From positions 1 through 47,747 of the forward strand of contig NZ_JAAHGH010000052.1 of assembly GCF_010672525.1 (NCBI RefSeq): a stretch of DNA of 47,747 nucleotides, written 5' to 3'. Within the stretch, counting starts at the first letter, position 1; the number at the start of each line of letters is the position of its first letter. A program made the position numbers and the translations under genes. This DNA comes from Okeania sp. SIO2B3 (lineage in GTDB: Bacteria > Cyanobacteriota > Cyanobacteriia > Cyanobacteriales > Microcoleaceae). The notes beneath the pieces are model-generated. The model saw nothing but the letters and a program-made list of their open reading frames with translations. It did not search any database and had not been told where the DNA came from. Shown here in pieces: positions 1 to 10,876 of the stretch.

Positions 1-555
1 TTCTATTTCTACTATTTCTCTATTTGCTTGGTCTACACTTTTTCCCTTATCTATTCTATTTGGTGCTGGCGTTGGTGCTGGTGTTGGTGCTGGTGTTGGT
101 GCTGGTGTTGGTGCTGGTGTTGGTGCTGGTGTTGGTGCTGGTGTTGGTGCTGGTGTTGGTGCTGGTGTTGGTGCTGGTGTTGGTGCTGGCGTTGGTGCTG
201 GCGTTGGTGCTGGCGTTGGTGCTGGTGTTGGCGCTGGTGTTGGTGCTGGCGTTGGTGCTGGCGTTGGTGCTGGTGTTGGTGCTGGTGTTGGTGCTGGCGT
301 TGGTGCTGGTGTTGGTGCTGGTGTTGGTGCTGGTGTTGGTGCTGGTGTTGGTGCTGGCGTTGGTGCTGGTGTTGGCGCTGGCGTTGGTGCTGGTGTTGGC
401 GCTGGCGTTGGTGCTGGTGTTGGCGCTGGTGTTGGGGATGCTGTCGGTATTGGTTGTAATGGTACAAACTCACCAAAATCATCAATGAAACCTCTGATAG
501 GAAAGCCATTGATTATCCTTGTAATTATTTGAGCACCGAAATTTGACGAACCCAT
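1..555 (-). CDS. RTX-array paralogue, N-terminal part, cut by window edge
   Basis: The reverse strand is open from an ATG at 555 to base 1 with no stop (185 codons). The first residues, [10 protein letters not shown], and the segment [12 protein letters not shown] are nearly identical to the start of the 1295-residue protein at 4567-8454, so this is a paralogue cut by the window edge. After about 45 residues comes a (PTPAP)n linker of some 120 residues, then a charged stretch ending NREIVEIE at the edge. There is no Sec signal peptide. In the family, export is by a type I system using the C-terminus, which is outside this window. The RTX repeats expected further on are inferred from the paralogue. 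Confidence 0.75.
   Translation of the reverse strand, partial: MGSSNFGAQIITRIINGFPIRGFIDDFGEFVPLQPIPTASPTPAPTPAPTPAPTPAPTPAPTPAPTPAPTPAPTPAPTPAPTPAPTPAPTPAPTPAPTPAPTPAPTPAPTPAPTPAPTPAPTPAPTPAPTPAPTPAPTPAPTPAPTPAPTPAPTPAPTPAPTPAPNRIDKGKSVDQANREIVEIE
61..435. repeat. 12-bp tandem repeat encoding Pro/Thr/Ala linker
   Basis: About 31 tandem units of the type GGTGCTGG(T/C)GTT cover this stretch. On the minus strand they encode PTPA repeats in the partial RTX paralogue. The unit is a multiple of three, so copy-number change alters linker length without breaking the frame. All long ORFs seen here in other frames (for example poly LV or CW) come from the repeat. Confidence 0.9.
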
Positions 556-904
556 TTTTATACCTCTTAAATAATAGATAATTTACATTAGCTAATATGA
601 GACAAGCTCGATATTTTTTTGTCGTTTTAGTTCTTGATTATGTATTATTATTGTTGACTTTAATAAGCCATAATATTGCGATTTTCACAGGCAATTAATA
701 TTTTGAAAACATAACTATTTTAATTGACAGAAAATATATTAATTAGAGACTTTTCAAATTATAAAAAATCAACTATAATTAATTAGTTTTAACCATACAT
801 TTAAGAATTTTTTTGAAACTTTTTCATATTAACAATTTTTTTGTATTTTTGACAATCAGTGTTATATCATGTCCGGTAGAAAAGTTATAAATAAATGATG
901 GAGT

Positions 905-946
905 CCTCAGGAGTCAGTCCTCAGGAGTCAGTCCTCAGGAGTCAGG
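905..946. repeat. Three tandem copies of a 14-bp unit
   Basis: The unit CCTCAGGAGTCAGT is repeated three times (last base differs in the third copy), followed by CAGGAGG-like sequence. It is non-coding. Similar GAGTCAG/AGTCAGAAGTCAG strings recur at about 39490, so this is a dispersed low-complexity element. Confidence 0.8.
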
Positions 947-1316
947 AGGAGAAAGAATTACAAAGATGAGCGTAGTTATGACGATTGAAGAATTTTTTTA
1001 TGTCCAATTAAACGGATTTGATATTATTCAGTATTAAAGATAAATAATACCAATTTGAAAAAAGAATGTTACAAATAGTTTCAAACTTTAGATGTCGAAT
1101 AATTTGCTGAAATTACTGAAGCATCAAAGTTTTGAGCTATAAAATCATAATGCATGACTGTCAGATGTGCGTCTTACATTCTGAGGAGACCTCGCCAATT
1201 AGCACTCGATGCATGACTTTTGACTTTTGAGTTCCGTGAAACGGTATTACTCCTATTTCTCGGGAACCTTAGCCAACGGATGTTTTTTCCACTCCAGGTA
1301 TCCCCTACTCCCCTAC

Positions 1317-1335
1317 GGGCGAATGCCATTCGCCC
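1317..1335. repeat. Dispersed GGGCGAATG inverted repeat
   Basis: GGGCGAATG and CATTCGCCC flank one central base, giving a perfect 9-bp inverted repeat. Related palindromes occur at 4491-4552 (two tandem copies) and 45751-45820, with weaker relatives near 39520 and 40560, so this is a family of short palindromes in intergenic DNA. It lies just after the stop of the RTX gene at 1352 and could act as a 3' hairpin. Confidence 0.75.
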
Positions 1336-1351
1336 CTACGACCCTACTCCC

Positions 1352-4258
1352 TTAAATGAATTTAAAGTCTGAAGCATCAATAACAGTACTAATAGCATCA
1401 GAAACAAGAGGTATATTATTAAGGACTGCTAAATCAAAAGCAGGATTACCATCATCCTCAAGATTCGGGTCATATCCCAAGATAACTTCACTATTCAAAC
1501 TATTATTTACATAGATAAAGAAAGCAGGACTTGTTCCCGAACCATTTTGATTATTCAGAATAGAATTAACTTGCTGCACATTTTCAAATCTATTCTCAAA
1601 AATAATTAGTTCTTGACCACTTATATCCTGACCTTGGGAACCCAAATTATCAAGAGAAATTATCACACTAGAAAATTCTGTAGCAGTACCAGGAGGATTA
1701 GTTAAATTACCAAAATTACTGGATCTAAACAAGAATACATCTACATTACTACCATTAAAATCAGTAATTACATCTACTCCTTCATTGGGAACTTCAAAAA
1801 AGAAAGCATCATCTCCCTCATCACCAGTTAACCTGTCCGCACCCAAACCACCACTCAATGTATCATCACCTATGTTACCATTAATACTGTCGTTACCTTC
1901 GTCACCACTGATAAAATCATTTCCTTCATTACCATCAAGAGTATCAACCCCTGCACCACCACTCAAAGAGTCATCACCGACCCCACCAACAGCACTATCG
2001 TTGCCCAACCCACCGAATAAACTATCGCTACCAGTTTGGCCAAGCAGGAGGTCATCATCAGCACCACCGTCTAGAGTATCATTACCAGAATTACCTCCTA
2101 GAGTATCATTTCCAGTATTACCAAATAGAGAGTCATTATCATCTTCACCAGATAGAGAGTCATTACCCGTACCTCCGTCTAGAGTATCGTTACCCTGTCC
2201 ACCTGCGAGAGTATCTTGTTGTTCTGCTCCTAATAATAGATCGCTGCCATCTTCTCCTAACAAAGAGTCACTATCAGCACCACCATCTAGAGTATCGTTG
2301 CCTACTCCTCCTAATAATGTATCAGCTTGTTCTGCACCAAACAAAGAGTCATTTCCAGCTTCACCTAATATAGAATCTTCATCTGCTCCTCCATCCAAAA
2401 CATCATCTCCAGCACGACCACTAATAGTATCCTCTCCAGCATTTCCGAGAATATAGTCACTTGCGGGAGTACCGTTAATAGTATTATCACCACCTGCACC
2501 TTCAGATACATTATCAACAACAGTAATACTAAAGGATGTAGTTGGAATTGTTCCATTATCCCCATCAGAAACAGAAAAGCTAAACGGAAACCTACCTGCT
2601 GTGTTACCAGGAGTATATAGAATTAAGTTGTTATTAATATCAGCTTGAGAAAAAGTATCGTCATCATTGATAGTATCATCAACTAATGTCAGATTACCTT
2701 GTATGGGTGTCGTAATAATATTGTAGGTAATTTCTTCTGCTGTGTTGTCGGGATCTGTAACTAAAAGATTAGTATTAAATATCGTTTGTCTTGCTCCACC
2801 CCTCTCAGCAATGATACCTCTGTTGTTAACTAACTGGGGTGAGTCATTGACTTTAATATTAACTTGGGCACTATCCGAACCACCATTACCATCACTAATA
2901 CTGTAACTAAAACTGTCCTCTCCAAGGAACCCAGTATTGGGAGTATATATGTAGGTTGTACTATTTTCTTGTACTAATGAGCCATTTTGTGGTGTACCGA
3001 TGGCAGAAATACTGAGAGAGTCTCCATCTGGGTCAGAGTCGTTTTCGAGTAGTTCTTGAACAGTAATAGTTAATGGTTCATTTTGATTTGTACTTAAGTT
3101 ATCGTCCTCTGCTTCAGGAGGGTTGTTAGAAGGTTCTGGAGTTTCTGTAGGTGTTGGTTCTGGAGTTTCTGTAGGTGTTGGTTCTGGAGTTTCTGTAGGT
3201 GTTGGTTCTGGAGTTTCTGTGGGTGTTGGTTCTGGAGTTTCTGTGGGTGTTGGTTCTGGAGTTTCTGTAGGTGTTGGGGTTGGACTTGGTGAAGTTGTTG
3301 GTCCAGGAGGTGTTGGTGTAGGGAGTGATAATGTGACAAAGTCACTAGAGTCTATTGTGCTACTTTCAACTCCTTCTAACACTGCTAAAAAATCGCCATT
3401 CGTACCACCGACACTAATGATAGTGTTATCAGGGTTGTCTTCTGATGCAAAAATAGTTAGTTCTTCAAAGGTCAAACCATTGCTCAGACCGATTAAATCT
3501 TCGTTACTGAAGTCATTAATAAAATCTGCACTGCTAACTCCTGGACCTCCTGAGTCACGAGTAATATTAAAGGTATCTTGTCCCGTTCCTCCTGTCATTG
3601 TATCTGCACCAAGGTCTCCAGATAGGAAGTCTGCGCCAACACCTCCTGCTAGTGAGTCTGCATCTTGTCCACCAAAAAGTACATCATCTCCTGTATTACC
3701 TTCTAGAATATCTCTACCTGTTTCACCAAATAATGTATCTCCACCATCATTTCCTAATAAGCGGTCGTCACCCGCTCCACCAACTACTGTATCATTACCG
3801 ATGTCCCCATCAGCAAAATCATCCCCCCGGTCGCCGAATAATAGATCGTCCTCTCCACCACCAACAATACTATCATTATCTTTACCTCCATAGATAGTAT
3901 CGTTGCCTTCATTCCCTATGATAGTATCACTGTCGCGATCGCCAAATAAGATGTCACTACCACTACCTCCGAACAGAGAATCTAAATCTTTGCCACCTCG
4001 TAAACAATCATCTCCCGGACCTCCGTCTAGAAAATCATTTCCGGCATTTCCGTTCATTTGGTCTTGACCTTCATCTCCCAGGAGAGCGTCATTGTCATCT
4101 AGAGCAAAAACTGTATCATCTCCAGACAATGCTAAAATTGTATCTGCTACTGTACTCCCGATGATGGAGTCGCTCAAAGTACTTCCCTCTCCTAAACCTT
4201 GAATAAAAATTGGTGGTGGTACTTCGACTTGTTGTTTAACTCTTTCTGTTTGTGCCAT
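1352..4258 (-). CDS. RTX calcium-binding protein with cadherin-like domains (968 aa)
   Basis: Probably a secreted or surface calcium-binding protein exported by a type I secretion system. No Sec signal is visible. Order of parts: a short N-terminus; a first block of hemolysin-type nonapeptides (GGxGxDxLx, about residues 35-230); a PTPTETPE linker; a tandem-95/VCBS-like domain around residues 380-470 (ending in a YSISDGNGGSDSA-type strand); a second cadherin-like/CSPG-like domain to about 590; a second RTX block; and a C-terminal domain ending VIDASDFKFI. That tail closely matches the neighbour's [10 protein letters not shown], so the two arose by duplication. Catalytic motifs are absent. Adhesion or sheath function is an inference. 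Confidence 0.85.
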   Translation of the reverse strand: MAQTERVKQQVEVPPPIFIQGLGEGSTLSDSIIGSTVADTILALSGDDTVFALDDNDALLGDEGQDQMNGNAGNDFLDGGPGDDCLRGGKDLDSLFGGSGSDILFGDRDSDTIIGNEGNDTIYGGKDNDSIVGGGEDDLLFGDRGDDFADGDIGNDTVVGGAGDDRLLGNDGGDTLFGETGRDILEGNTGDDVLFGGQDADSLAGGVGADFLSGDLGADTMTGGTGQDTFNITRDSGGPGVSSADFINDFSNEDLIGLSNGLTFEELTIFASEDNPDNTIISVGGTNGDFLAVLEGVESSTIDSSDFVTLSLPTPTPPGPTTSPSPTPTPTETPEPTPTETPEPTPTETPEPTPTETPEPTPTETPEPTPTETPEPSNNPPEAEDDNLSTNQNEPLTITVQELLENDSDPDGDSLSISAIGTPQNGSLVQENSTTYIYTPNTGFLGEDSFSYSISDGNGGSDSAQVNIKVNDSPQLVNNRGIIAERGGARQTIFNTNLLVTDPDNTAEEITYNIITTPIQGNLTLVDDTINDDDTFSQADINNNLILYTPGNTAGRFPFSFSVSDGDNGTIPTTSFSITVVDNVSEGAGGDNTINGTPASDYILGNAGEDTISGRAGDDVLDGGADEDSILGEAGNDSLFGAEQADTLLGGVGNDTLDGGADSDSLLGEDGSDLLLGAEQQDTLAGGQGNDTLDGGTGNDSLSGEDDNDSLFGNTGNDTLGGNSGNDTLDGGADDDLLLGQTGSDSLFGGLGNDSAVGGVGDDSLSGGAGVDTLDGNEGNDFISGDEGNDSINGNIGDDTLSGGLGADRLTGDEGDDAFFFEVPNEGVDVITDFNGSNVDVFLFRSSNFGNLTNPPGTATEFSSVIISLDNLGSQGQDISGQELIIFENRFENVQQVNSILNNQNGSGTSPAFFIYVNNSLNSEVILGYDPNLEDDGNPAFDLAVLNNIPLVSDAISTVIDASDFKFI
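3132..3275. repeat. Six 24-bp tandem units encoding TPEPTPTE
   Basis: The unit GGTTCTGGAGTTTCTGTAGG plus TGTT is repeated six times with few changes. It encodes the Pro/Thr/Glu linker between the first RTX block and the cadherin-like domains of the 1352-4258 protein. Period 24 keeps the reading frame. Confidence 0.9.
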
Positions 4259-4310
4259 TTTAATTTTTCCTGATAATTGCTATTAGATATTTCTAGAAAA
4301 AAGGGGGTAG

Positions 4311-4330
4311 GGACGTTGCATGCAACGTCC
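4311..4330. repeat. Perfect 20-bp palindrome upstream of an RTX gene
   Basis: GGACGTTGCATGCAACGTCC is self-complementary with no spacer and lies 53 bases upstream of the ATG of the 1352-4258 gene. It could be an operator or one of the dispersed palindromes; it is followed by CGTACGG. Confidence 0.7.
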
Positions 4331-4490
4331 GTACGGAGTAGGGGAAATAATTGATAATTTCTGTGTAATAATTGATTTGATTTTTTATTATTGGAGATGT
4401 CTATTTTTTTATAGACAACGGAACAGAAGTAAGGATATTCAGTTAGACAATAGGGGAAAAAGGTTGAAATTTACTCCCCCACTCCCCTAC

Positions 4491-4552
4491 TCCTGTAAGG
4501 GCGAATGCCATTCGCCCCTACTCCTGTAAGGGCGAATGCCATTCGCCCCTAC
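4491..4552. repeat. Two tandem 31-bp units with GGGCGAATG palindrome
   Basis: Two identical 31-base units lie head to tail, each containing GGGCGAATGCCATTCGCCC. They sit directly after the stop of the 4567-8454 gene. The 308-base gap (4259-4566) holds these, the 20-bp palindrome and AT-rich DNA; no gene is credible there. Confidence 0.85.
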
Positions 4553-4566
4553 TCCTTCTTCCTTCT

Positions 4567-7500
4567 TCAAATAAACTCAAAATCACCAGCATCAATAACG
4601 GTGGAAATTTGGTCTTCTTCAGGTTCAACAGACTGGAGAATACCCAACTCAAAAGCAGGAACACTGTCATCAGCAAGACTTGTGTCATAACCAAGGACAT
4701 ATTTTTCACGTTGACCATTTAGGTAAACAAAGAAAGCGGGGCGATCGCTAGAGCCATTTTGTACATTTAAGGCAGCGTTAACTGCTTGTGCATTATCAAA
4801 CTTACCTTCAAAAATAATCAACTCTGCATCACCGATACTCTGACCTTCCGACCCTATATTCTCATCCTGGAGAATTACACTAGAAAAACCGTTATTAGTT
4901 AAACCGCCAAAGTTAGCAGATGTAAACAGGAATGTATCATCATCACCAGGGCGATCGAAATCTCTGACTGTATCAATACCTTGGTCTGCAACTTCATAGA
5001 AGAAGAAATCATTCCCGGCACCACCTGTCAGTCGGTCTGACCCAGAACCTCCAGCTATAGTATCATTACCAATACTGCCGTCAATTCCATCATTGTCATC
5101 ACCACCTTGGATACTATCATCTCCTATATCACCCAAAATGATATCCTGACCAGGACCAGCGTCGATAGTATCATTACCATCATCACCAACCAGAGAGTCA
5201 TCACCTTCTTCTCCAAATATTGAATCGTTTTCTGAACCACCTAAAACGGTATCTGCTCCTGCTCCACCACTAATAGTATCGTTGTCTGAACCACCATCTA
5301 TTAGATCGCTACCGTCTCCACCTGTTACGGAGTCGTTGTCAGCTCCACTACGAATGGTATCGTTACCCGCATTACCAGCTATGGTATCGTCACCATCTGC
5401 TCCTAGAAGAGAGTCGTTCCCTTCTCCTCCAGTCATACTATCGCTGCCATCTCCTCCTAAGAGGTTGTCGTTACCAGCATCTCCAGAAAGACTATCGTTA
5501 CCAGCATCTCCAGAAAGACTATCATTGCCATCACCACCAAATAAACTATCGGAACCATCTCCACCTCTGAGAGTATCTTGTTGACTAGCACCAAATAGAC
5601 AGTCATCACCAGAGTTGCCAACCAGAGAGTCGTTTCCTTCACCACCATCTATATAGTCACTACTACTGAGACCATCAATACTATCATCTCCTGCCAACCC
5701 CAAAATATTATTACTTAGGGCAGTACCCGTGAAGTTATCCGCTTTATTTGTTAATGTTTTAGTATCATCTACAATACCAATACTAAATGAGTTTGGAGGA
5801 ACCTGACCCCCTGAAATATCAGAGACTGTGTAGGTAAAAAAGTCATTACCTGCCGTATCATCTGGAGTAAATTGTAGTAAGTTATTGTTAATATCTTCTT
5901 GAGTGAAGGTATCTCCCTCCCGTAAACGAGAACTACCTCCTATTTTTAGGTCGCCTAAGTCGGGAGCATCAGTAATTGTGTATATTAACTCATCAGGAGA
6001 ATTGTCAGCATCATCTGCTTGCAAATTATTGGAATTTATAAACCGTATACCCGAACCAGCTTCAACTACTATACCAGTATTGTTAACTAACTCTGGCGAT
6101 CGGTTAACTGTGATTGTCACATCAGCACTATCGGTACCCCCGTTACCATCGCTGATAGTGTAGCTGAAACTTTCTGTACCAACAAAGCCATCATCTGGGG
6201 TATATTCAAATAACCCATTGCTTTTCTCCACTAACTCTCCATTGGAGACTGATGTAAAATCAGTGACTGTCAGAGGATCGCCGTCAGGATCGGAATCGTT
6301 TTCTAATACATTAAATTCTACTAATTTACCTTGGCTAGTTGCTACTTCGTCATCTTCTGCATTTGGTCTCCGGTTAGGAACAGGTGGAGGTGTGGGTGGA
6401 GGTGTTGGACCTGGTGTTTCTGTAGGTGCTGGCGTTTCTGTAGGTGCTGGCGTTTCTGTGGGTGCTGGTGTTTCTGTGGGGTCTGGCGTACCTGTGGGGT
6501 CTGGAGTACCTGTGGGGTCTGGAGTGCCTGTAGGGTCTGGCGTACCTGTAGGGTCTGGAGTGCCTGTGGGAGAAGGGGTAGGAAAAGGAAACCCACCAGA
6601 ACCAATGAAATTACCCGCATTAATAGTATTACTGTCAACTCCCAATAGAATAGCCAAGAATGGACCATCGGAACCATTCTGAATAATGGTGTCACGGCCT
6701 TCCCCACTGGGACTTTGGTAAATAACTAAGTCGTTAAACCCAAGACCTCCTCCTAAACGAATTAGGTCGGCATTACCATTGAAGTCAGCAATAACATCTG
6801 CCTCAAAAATTTCCAGACCACCGTTTTCGGGACTAATGAAAAATGTATCGTTACCCTGATCCCCAATAAGAGTATCTGTGCCTAAACCCCCTATTAGACA
6901 GTCATTACCAATATTTCCTTGAATTTCGTCGTTATCATCTCCACCGTCTATCGTATCATTATCTCCATCACCACTGAGCAGGTCTGCTCCAGAACCTCCA
7001 AATATCGAGTCGTTCCCGAAACCGCCAGATACTTCGTCATTGCCTTCATCACCAAAAATAGTATCGCTGCCAGGGTCTCCAAATAGGCGATCGTTACCTA
7101 GACCGCCACTAACAAAGTCCTCGCCTGCGCCACCGCTAACAAAGTCGTTGCCCTCGCCACCAAGAACATTATCGTTACCATCTCCACCTAAGACAGCATC
7201 ATCTCCTCTATCACCAAATACCTCATCATCTCCTGCATCACCAGAAACACTATCATTATCTCTACCACCATAAATAGTATCTCGACCATCCCCTCCACTA
7301 ACTGTATCATTTCCGCGATCGCCAAATAATATATCATTACCCTCCTCTCCTAAAATTAGGTCGTCATCTTTACCACCACGGGCGTTATCATTACCTTGAC
7401 TTCCTATAACTGTATCATTACCTCGACTACCATTGAGAGTATCGTTATTTTCACCTCCTCTGATTTCATCATTACCACCTTGACCAATAATAGTATCATC

Positions 7501-8454
7501 ACCCACCTCTCCAAATATGACATCTACTTGGTCGCTACCAATTAAAAATTCATTATTGGGAGTACCTCGGAATACCCCCTCAACTCTGATAGGCGCTCCT
7601 TCACTAAGAACACTGATATTAACTGTTGCCAGAGAACTGCTAGTACCATTACTTACAGAATAACTAAAACTATCTGTTCCAATAAAAAATTGTCTGGGGG
7701 TATAAGTGAAAGTTCCTGTACCATTTTCTAGTAATGAACCATTGGTAGGTAAGCTAAAATTACTAACAAATATTGAATTGCCTGAAGGGTCAATGTCATT
7801 TTCGAGGACATTAAAACTAACGACTTGACTCTGGTTAGTTGTCACTTCGTCATCGACAGCTATTGGTTGTGGTGGTGGTACTGGCGTAGCAGTTGGTGCT
7901 GGTGTTGGTGCTGGTGTTGGTGTGGGTAATGCCTGAAACACACCGCCAATAATTAAACCAAGTAGCTCGCCATTATCACCTCTAACTTCGATAACTTCTG
8001 TTGGTGGTGGGGTTGGTGCTGGTGTTGGTGCTGGTGTTGGTGCTGGTGTTGGTGCTGGTGTTGGCGCTGGTGTTTCTGTTGGTGTTGGTGCTGGTGTTTC
8101 TGTGGGTGTGGGTGTTGGTGTTTCTGTCGGGGTTGGTGTGGGTGTTGGTGTTTCTGTGGGTGTGGGTGTTGGTGTTTCTGTGGGTGTGGGTGTTGGTGTT
8201 TCTGTTGGGGTTGGTGTGGGTGTTTCTGTTGGGGTTGGTGTGGGTGTTTCTGTTGGAGTTGGTGTGGGTGTTTCTGTCGGGGTTGGTGTTGGTGTGGGTG
8301 TTGGTGTTTCTGTCGGGGTTGGTGTTGGTGTTTCTGTTGGCTCTGGTATTGGCTGTAATGGTTGAAAGTTACCAAAATCATCAATAAAACCTCGTATAGG
8401 AAAGCCATTTATTATCATTGTAGTTATTTGAGCACCGAAATTTGACGATCCCAT
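4567..8454 (-). CDS. Large RTX calcium-binding protein with two cadherin-like modules (1295 aa)
   Basis: Predicted type I-secreted surface protein, paralogous to both neighbours. The N-terminus ([10 protein letters not shown]) is shared with the edge gene, the C-terminus ([10 protein letters not shown]) with the 1352-4258 gene. Order: about 40 conserved residues; a PTPTETP/PTPAP linker to about residue 165; a first tandem-95-like domain (FSYSVSNGT strand); a first RTX block with many GGxGNDxxxG turns; a linking domain; PDPTGT/PAPTET repeats; a second tandem-95-like domain ([15 protein letters not shown]); a CSPG/cadherin-like domain; a second, long RTX block; and a terminal domain. No enzyme motif is seen. 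The RBS upstream of the ATG is AGGAG-like. Calcium binding is a family inference. Confidence 0.87.
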   Translation of the reverse strand: MGSSNFGAQITTMIINGFPIRGFIDDFGNFQPLQPIPEPTETPTPTPTETPTPTPTPTPTETPTPTPTETPTPTPTETPTPTPTETPTPTPTETPTPTPTETPTPTPTPTETPTPTPTETPAPTPTETPAPTPAPTPAPTPAPTPAPTPPPTEVIEVRGDNGELLGLIIGGVFQALPTPTPAPTPAPTATPVPPPQPIAVDDEVTTNQSQVVSFNVLENDIDPSGNSIFVSNFSLPTNGSLLENGTGTFTYTPRQFFIGTDSFSYSVSNGTSSSLATVNISVLSEGAPIRVEGVFRGTPNNEFLIGSDQVDVIFGEVGDDTIIGQGGNDEIRGGENNDTLNGSRGNDTVIGSQGNDNARGGKDDDLILGEEGNDILFGDRGNDTVSGGDGRDTIYGGRDNDSVSGDAGDDEVFGDRGDDAVLGGDGNDNVLGGEGNDFVSGGAGEDFVSGGLGNDRLFGDPGSDTIFGDEGNDEVSGGFGNDSIFGGSGADLLSGDGDNDTIDGGDDNDEIQGNIGNDCLIGGLGTDTLIGDQGNDTFFISPENGGLEIFEADVIADFNGNADLIRLGGGLGFNDLVIYQSPSGEGRDTIIQNGSDGPFLAILLGVDSNTINAGNFIGSGGFPFPTPSPTGTPDPTGTPDPTGTPDPTGTPDPTGTPDPTETPAPTETPAPTETPAPTETPGPTPPPTPPPVPNRRPNAEDDEVATSQGKLVEFNVLENDSDPDGDPLTVTDFTSVSNGELVEKSNGLFEYTPDDGFVGTESFSYTISDGNGGTDSADVTITVNRSPELVNNTGIVVEAGSGIRFINSNNLQADDADNSPDELIYTITDAPDLGDLKIGGSSRLREGDTFTQEDINNNLLQFTPDDTAGNDFFTYTVSDISGGQVPPNSFSIGIVDDTKTLTNKADNFTGTALSNNILGLAGDDSIDGLSSSDYIDGGEGNDSLVGNSGDDCLFGASQQDTLRGGDGSDSLFGGDGNDSLSGDAGNDSLSGDAGNDNLLGGDGSDSMTGGEGNDSLLGADGDDTIAGNAGNDTIRSGADNDSVTGGDGSDLIDGGSDNDTISGGAGADTVLGGSENDSIFGEEGDDSLVGDDGNDTIDAGPGQDIILGDIGDDSIQGGDDNDGIDGSIGNDTIAGGSGSDRLTGGAGNDFFFYEVADQGIDTVRDFDRPGDDDTFLFTSANFGGLTNNGFSSVILQDENIGSEGQSIGDAELIIFEGKFDNAQAVNAALNVQNGSSDRPAFFVYLNGQREKYVLGYDTSLADDSVPAFELGILQSVEPEEDQISTVIDAGDFEFI
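6412..6560. repeat. 18-bp tandem repeats encoding PAPTET and PDPTGT
   Basis: Roughly four 18-bp units for PAPTET pass into five for PDPTGT within the 4567-8454 gene. The gradual change from one unit type to the other suggests stepwise duplication and drift. Confidence 0.85.
7890..8350. repeat. 12/18-bp repeats encoding N-terminal Pro/Thr linker
   Basis: Interrupted tandem units (GGTGCTGGTGTT and GGTGTGGGTGTTTCTGT types) encode PTPAP and PTPTETP runs near the N-terminus of the 1295-residue protein. They explain all opposite-strand ORFs seen here. Confidence 0.85.
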
Positions 8455-8605
8455 TATTTTTCTCCTTATAAATAGAAATTATCTTTAAATTAGTTTGCGG
8501 TCTTTATTGACAAATTATTTTTTTTATAGTATAAAATTCATTTATTTTTCATTAGTCCTCAAATTGGCCAAAAATTATCATAGCCATTCATTGTAAATTG
8601 TCCAC

Positions 8606-10876
8606 CTAAACAGTATTAGATATAGAACTATAGACCAAGGGTAAAAGTGGCCCTGTTTGTTCCTGTCCATTAACAGCTAAATCGCTATGACAAAGATAAA
8701 TCCGATATTCATTTGACTCATTAACTGAACTATTGTTGCCATAACCTACAGGAGAACCTACACGACTTAACAAATCTAACAAAATTTTTCGTAGTCTTTC
8801 CCGGTCGGATTTTTGCGTATCTTCAATAGTCCAACAATTCCCTAACTGACTCTGCAAAAATAATGGCGCTCCATAGAGAGTAGCAGAACCTCCACTTAAC
8901 CATAGAGGAGAACCTATATCTAACCAAAACTGCCATCTATGACATCTACGACTAGCTCGGTATTGAAAAACTGTGGCCAAAGTAATTGCTGGGGGAGAGT
9001 AACCCATGGGTCTCACGGGAAAAGGATTTGCACTAACTACTCCTTTGCGTAAAAACTGGATAAATTTTTCTACTGTACTAGAGGATAAGTCTTCTTCCAC
9101 CGAGTCATTAGCAGTAGAAGTTGTTACCGAAAATTGAGAACTTTTTTGCAGTCTGCGCTCTACTTCCCAATAGTGGGTAGCAGTTTCCATCAACTCTCGT
9201 AGTGCTGCTAACTCAGCAAAAGAAAGATAGCTAGACATAAAAAAATTCTGAATTGCTCTGTCTAACAAAAATATTGGGTTAGGAAGTTGACGTTGTTCTT
9301 GTTGCGATCGCTGTTCTTCTATCCATTCCAAAATTTGATGATAAACACGAGTTGCTTGATACCCGACTCTATCCCATCGAGAAAAAGCTTGTATTGGCAG
9401 CAGGTGTGGATGTGTAATATCTGGATAAAAGCAATGATCTGCTAACAAACCTGCGCGCACTGGATCTATATGATTAGTTTTCTGTAAACTTTCTTGACCA
9501 TCCGTTTGTTTTTCAGCTTTGCCAATAGACCTTTGACTTAATACAACCAGCATTTCTGCCACTGCATCGCGGTTTACTAAACGTCCCAACCCTGGATAAA
9601 CCAAAGTTAAAAGACTCAATAATGCTCGGACTGTGGGATAGCTAATGAGAGGGCGTTGGTCTTTGAGTGACTCTACCGCAATTCCATGATGATTGAGAAT
9701 TGAAGTCAAACTATAACGAGCAATGGCATCTAAACCAGGAGCTATTATTGCCACTTCTTGAGGCTCTACTATACCCAATTTTATATCTTTAGCGATCGCC
9801 TCTGCTGTCTCTCGTAACAAAGCTGCCCGCGATCTAGTCTGAATTAATTGTAAAAAAGCCGGAAGTTGAAAAATAGAAGAATTAAGGCTATAAGTATCCA
9901 GAACTAACTCAACAATAGGTTCTCCTATTTCTTTAGCTAAATTTTCCTCTGTGTCTAATACTTCAATTTCACACCGTTTCTGCAGTTGTGCTAAATATTC
10001 GGGGTCAGCTCCCAGACCTAATCTAATACCACCATCAGGATTATAAGTAAAAACGCCTAAAGTTCCATTATCTAACAGAAAATTGCATAAATGACTAGCG
10101 ATCGCTGGATATTCATCCACATCATCTGCCAACAAAAATGGATAACGGTCAATTAGATATTGCTGATAATTAGGGTTTGGTAGTAGATACCGCCAGTACA
10201 ACTCTGTGATCATACCATAAGTTAGCAAGCATCTTTGTAAACACCAAGATCGCCACTGTTGCAGTAATTCTACTATATTCTCATAGAATTCCCCTGAATC
10301 TACCTGCTCAAATCCCTGTTGTAAAATCATTGCGGTCTCTTCTATAGGCGTGCAACTGAAAGCAGCCAATTGAAATAAGTCGAGAATGCGGCGTATCATC
10401 CGCTCTCTAGTTACCCCTGGCTGTTGCAATAATCCTTTCTCTATGTGAGGACGCCAAACTCTGCCAGCAAGTTCCTGTTCTGTTTCGGGCCGTAGTCGTA
10501 ATGGAAACTGTGCCTTTAAGTCCAAGGATTCGATTAGCAATGGCCAGAATAAGTTGACTTCATCTTCAAAAAAACCTAATGGAGTAGTTGAATGATAAGG
10601 GTATTGTTCTGATGTCGCCTCTGAAATTCTGTCCATCAAGTCAAGTCGATTATTTGCATTAGCCGCCAATATTAGTATCTTGGGCGAAGTATGCAGAAAG
10701 TCTCCTATTTGTGGGCGATCATCTAAAATATTTTCGGCATTTTCTAGCCTCACTGGCCTAACAATTTCATTTAGGGGAGACTTCAGATTTTGGCCTCTTA
10801 TACAAAATTGTTCTATTAAGCAACTTGTCTTACCGCTAAGAGTTGGCCCTGTAATCCAAAGAGAGCGATCAGGCAT
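8606..10876 (-). CDS. P-loop 'recombinase family' / helicase-like protein (756 aa)
   Basis: The N-terminus carries a Walker A motif, GPTLSGKTS (about residues 8-16), and the layout resembles superfamily I UvrD/AddB-like proteins annotated in cyanobacteria as 'recombinase family protein'. Supporting segments include FLLADDVDEYPAI (Walker B-like, about residue 247), VAIIAPGLDAIARY (helicase motif-like) and a C-terminal region with YRASRRCHRWQFWLDIG. I cannot see a clear PD-(D/E)xK nuclease. A role in DNA repair or recombination is inferred. The ATG at 10876 is followed directly by the P-loop, which fits the family start. It is a single gene, with no operon partner. Confidence 0.6.
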   Translation of the reverse strand: MPDRSLWITGPTLSGKTSCLIEQFCIRGQNLKSPLNEIVRPVRLENAENILDDRPQIGDFLHTSPKILILAANANNRLDLMDRISEATSEQYPYHSTTPLGFFEDEVNLFWPLLIESLDLKAQFPLRLRPETEQELAGRVWRPHIEKGLLQQPGVTRERMIRRILDLFQLAAFSCTPIEETAMILQQGFEQVDSGEFYENIVELLQQWRSWCLQRCLLTYGMITELYWRYLLPNPNYQQYLIDRYPFLLADDVDEYPAIASHLCNFLLDNGTLGVFTYNPDGGIRLGLGADPEYLAQLQKRCEIEVLDTEENLAKEIGEPIVELVLDTYSLNSSIFQLPAFLQLIQTRSRAALLRETAEAIAKDIKLGIVEPQEVAIIAPGLDAIARYSLTSILNHHGIAVESLKDQRPLISYPTVRALLSLLTLVYPGLGRLVNRDAVAEMLVVLSQRSIGKAEKQTDGQESLQKTNHIDPVRAGLLADHCFYPDITHPHLLPIQAFSRWDRVGYQATRVYHQILEWIEEQRSQQEQRQLPNPIFLLDRAIQNFFMSSYLSFAELAALRELMETATHYWEVERRLQKSSQFSVTTSTANDSVEEDLSSSTVEKFIQFLRKGVVSANPFPVRPMGYSPPAITLATVFQYRASRRCHRWQFWLDIGSPLWLSGGSATLYGAPLFLQSQLGNCWTIEDTQKSDRERLRKILLDLLSRVGSPVGYGNNSSVNESNEYRIYLCHSDLAVNGQEQTGPLLPLVYSSISNTV

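Larger units (their letters stand above)
556..1351. other. Intergenic, AT-rich, no gene seen
   Basis: About 800 bases between two minus-strand RTX genes: downstream of the 1352-4258 gene and upstream of the partial gene at the window edge. I see no credible ORF. It holds a 14-bp tandem repeat near 905 and a GGGCGAATG inverted repeat near 1317. The AT-rich part at 560-850 is the likely promoter region of the edge gene. Confidence 0.6.

Noticed and set aside
24-509. Long ORFs with LV, CW or QH repeats at the left edge
   Set aside because: They are other frames of the 12-bp tandem repeat; the frame matching the paralogue at 8454 is the only supported one.
1785-8408. Several plus-strand Pro/Ser-rich and minus-strand Gln/His-rich ORFs within the RTX genes
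   Set aside because: Shadow frames created by the repeated glycine-aspartate and Pro/Thr codons.
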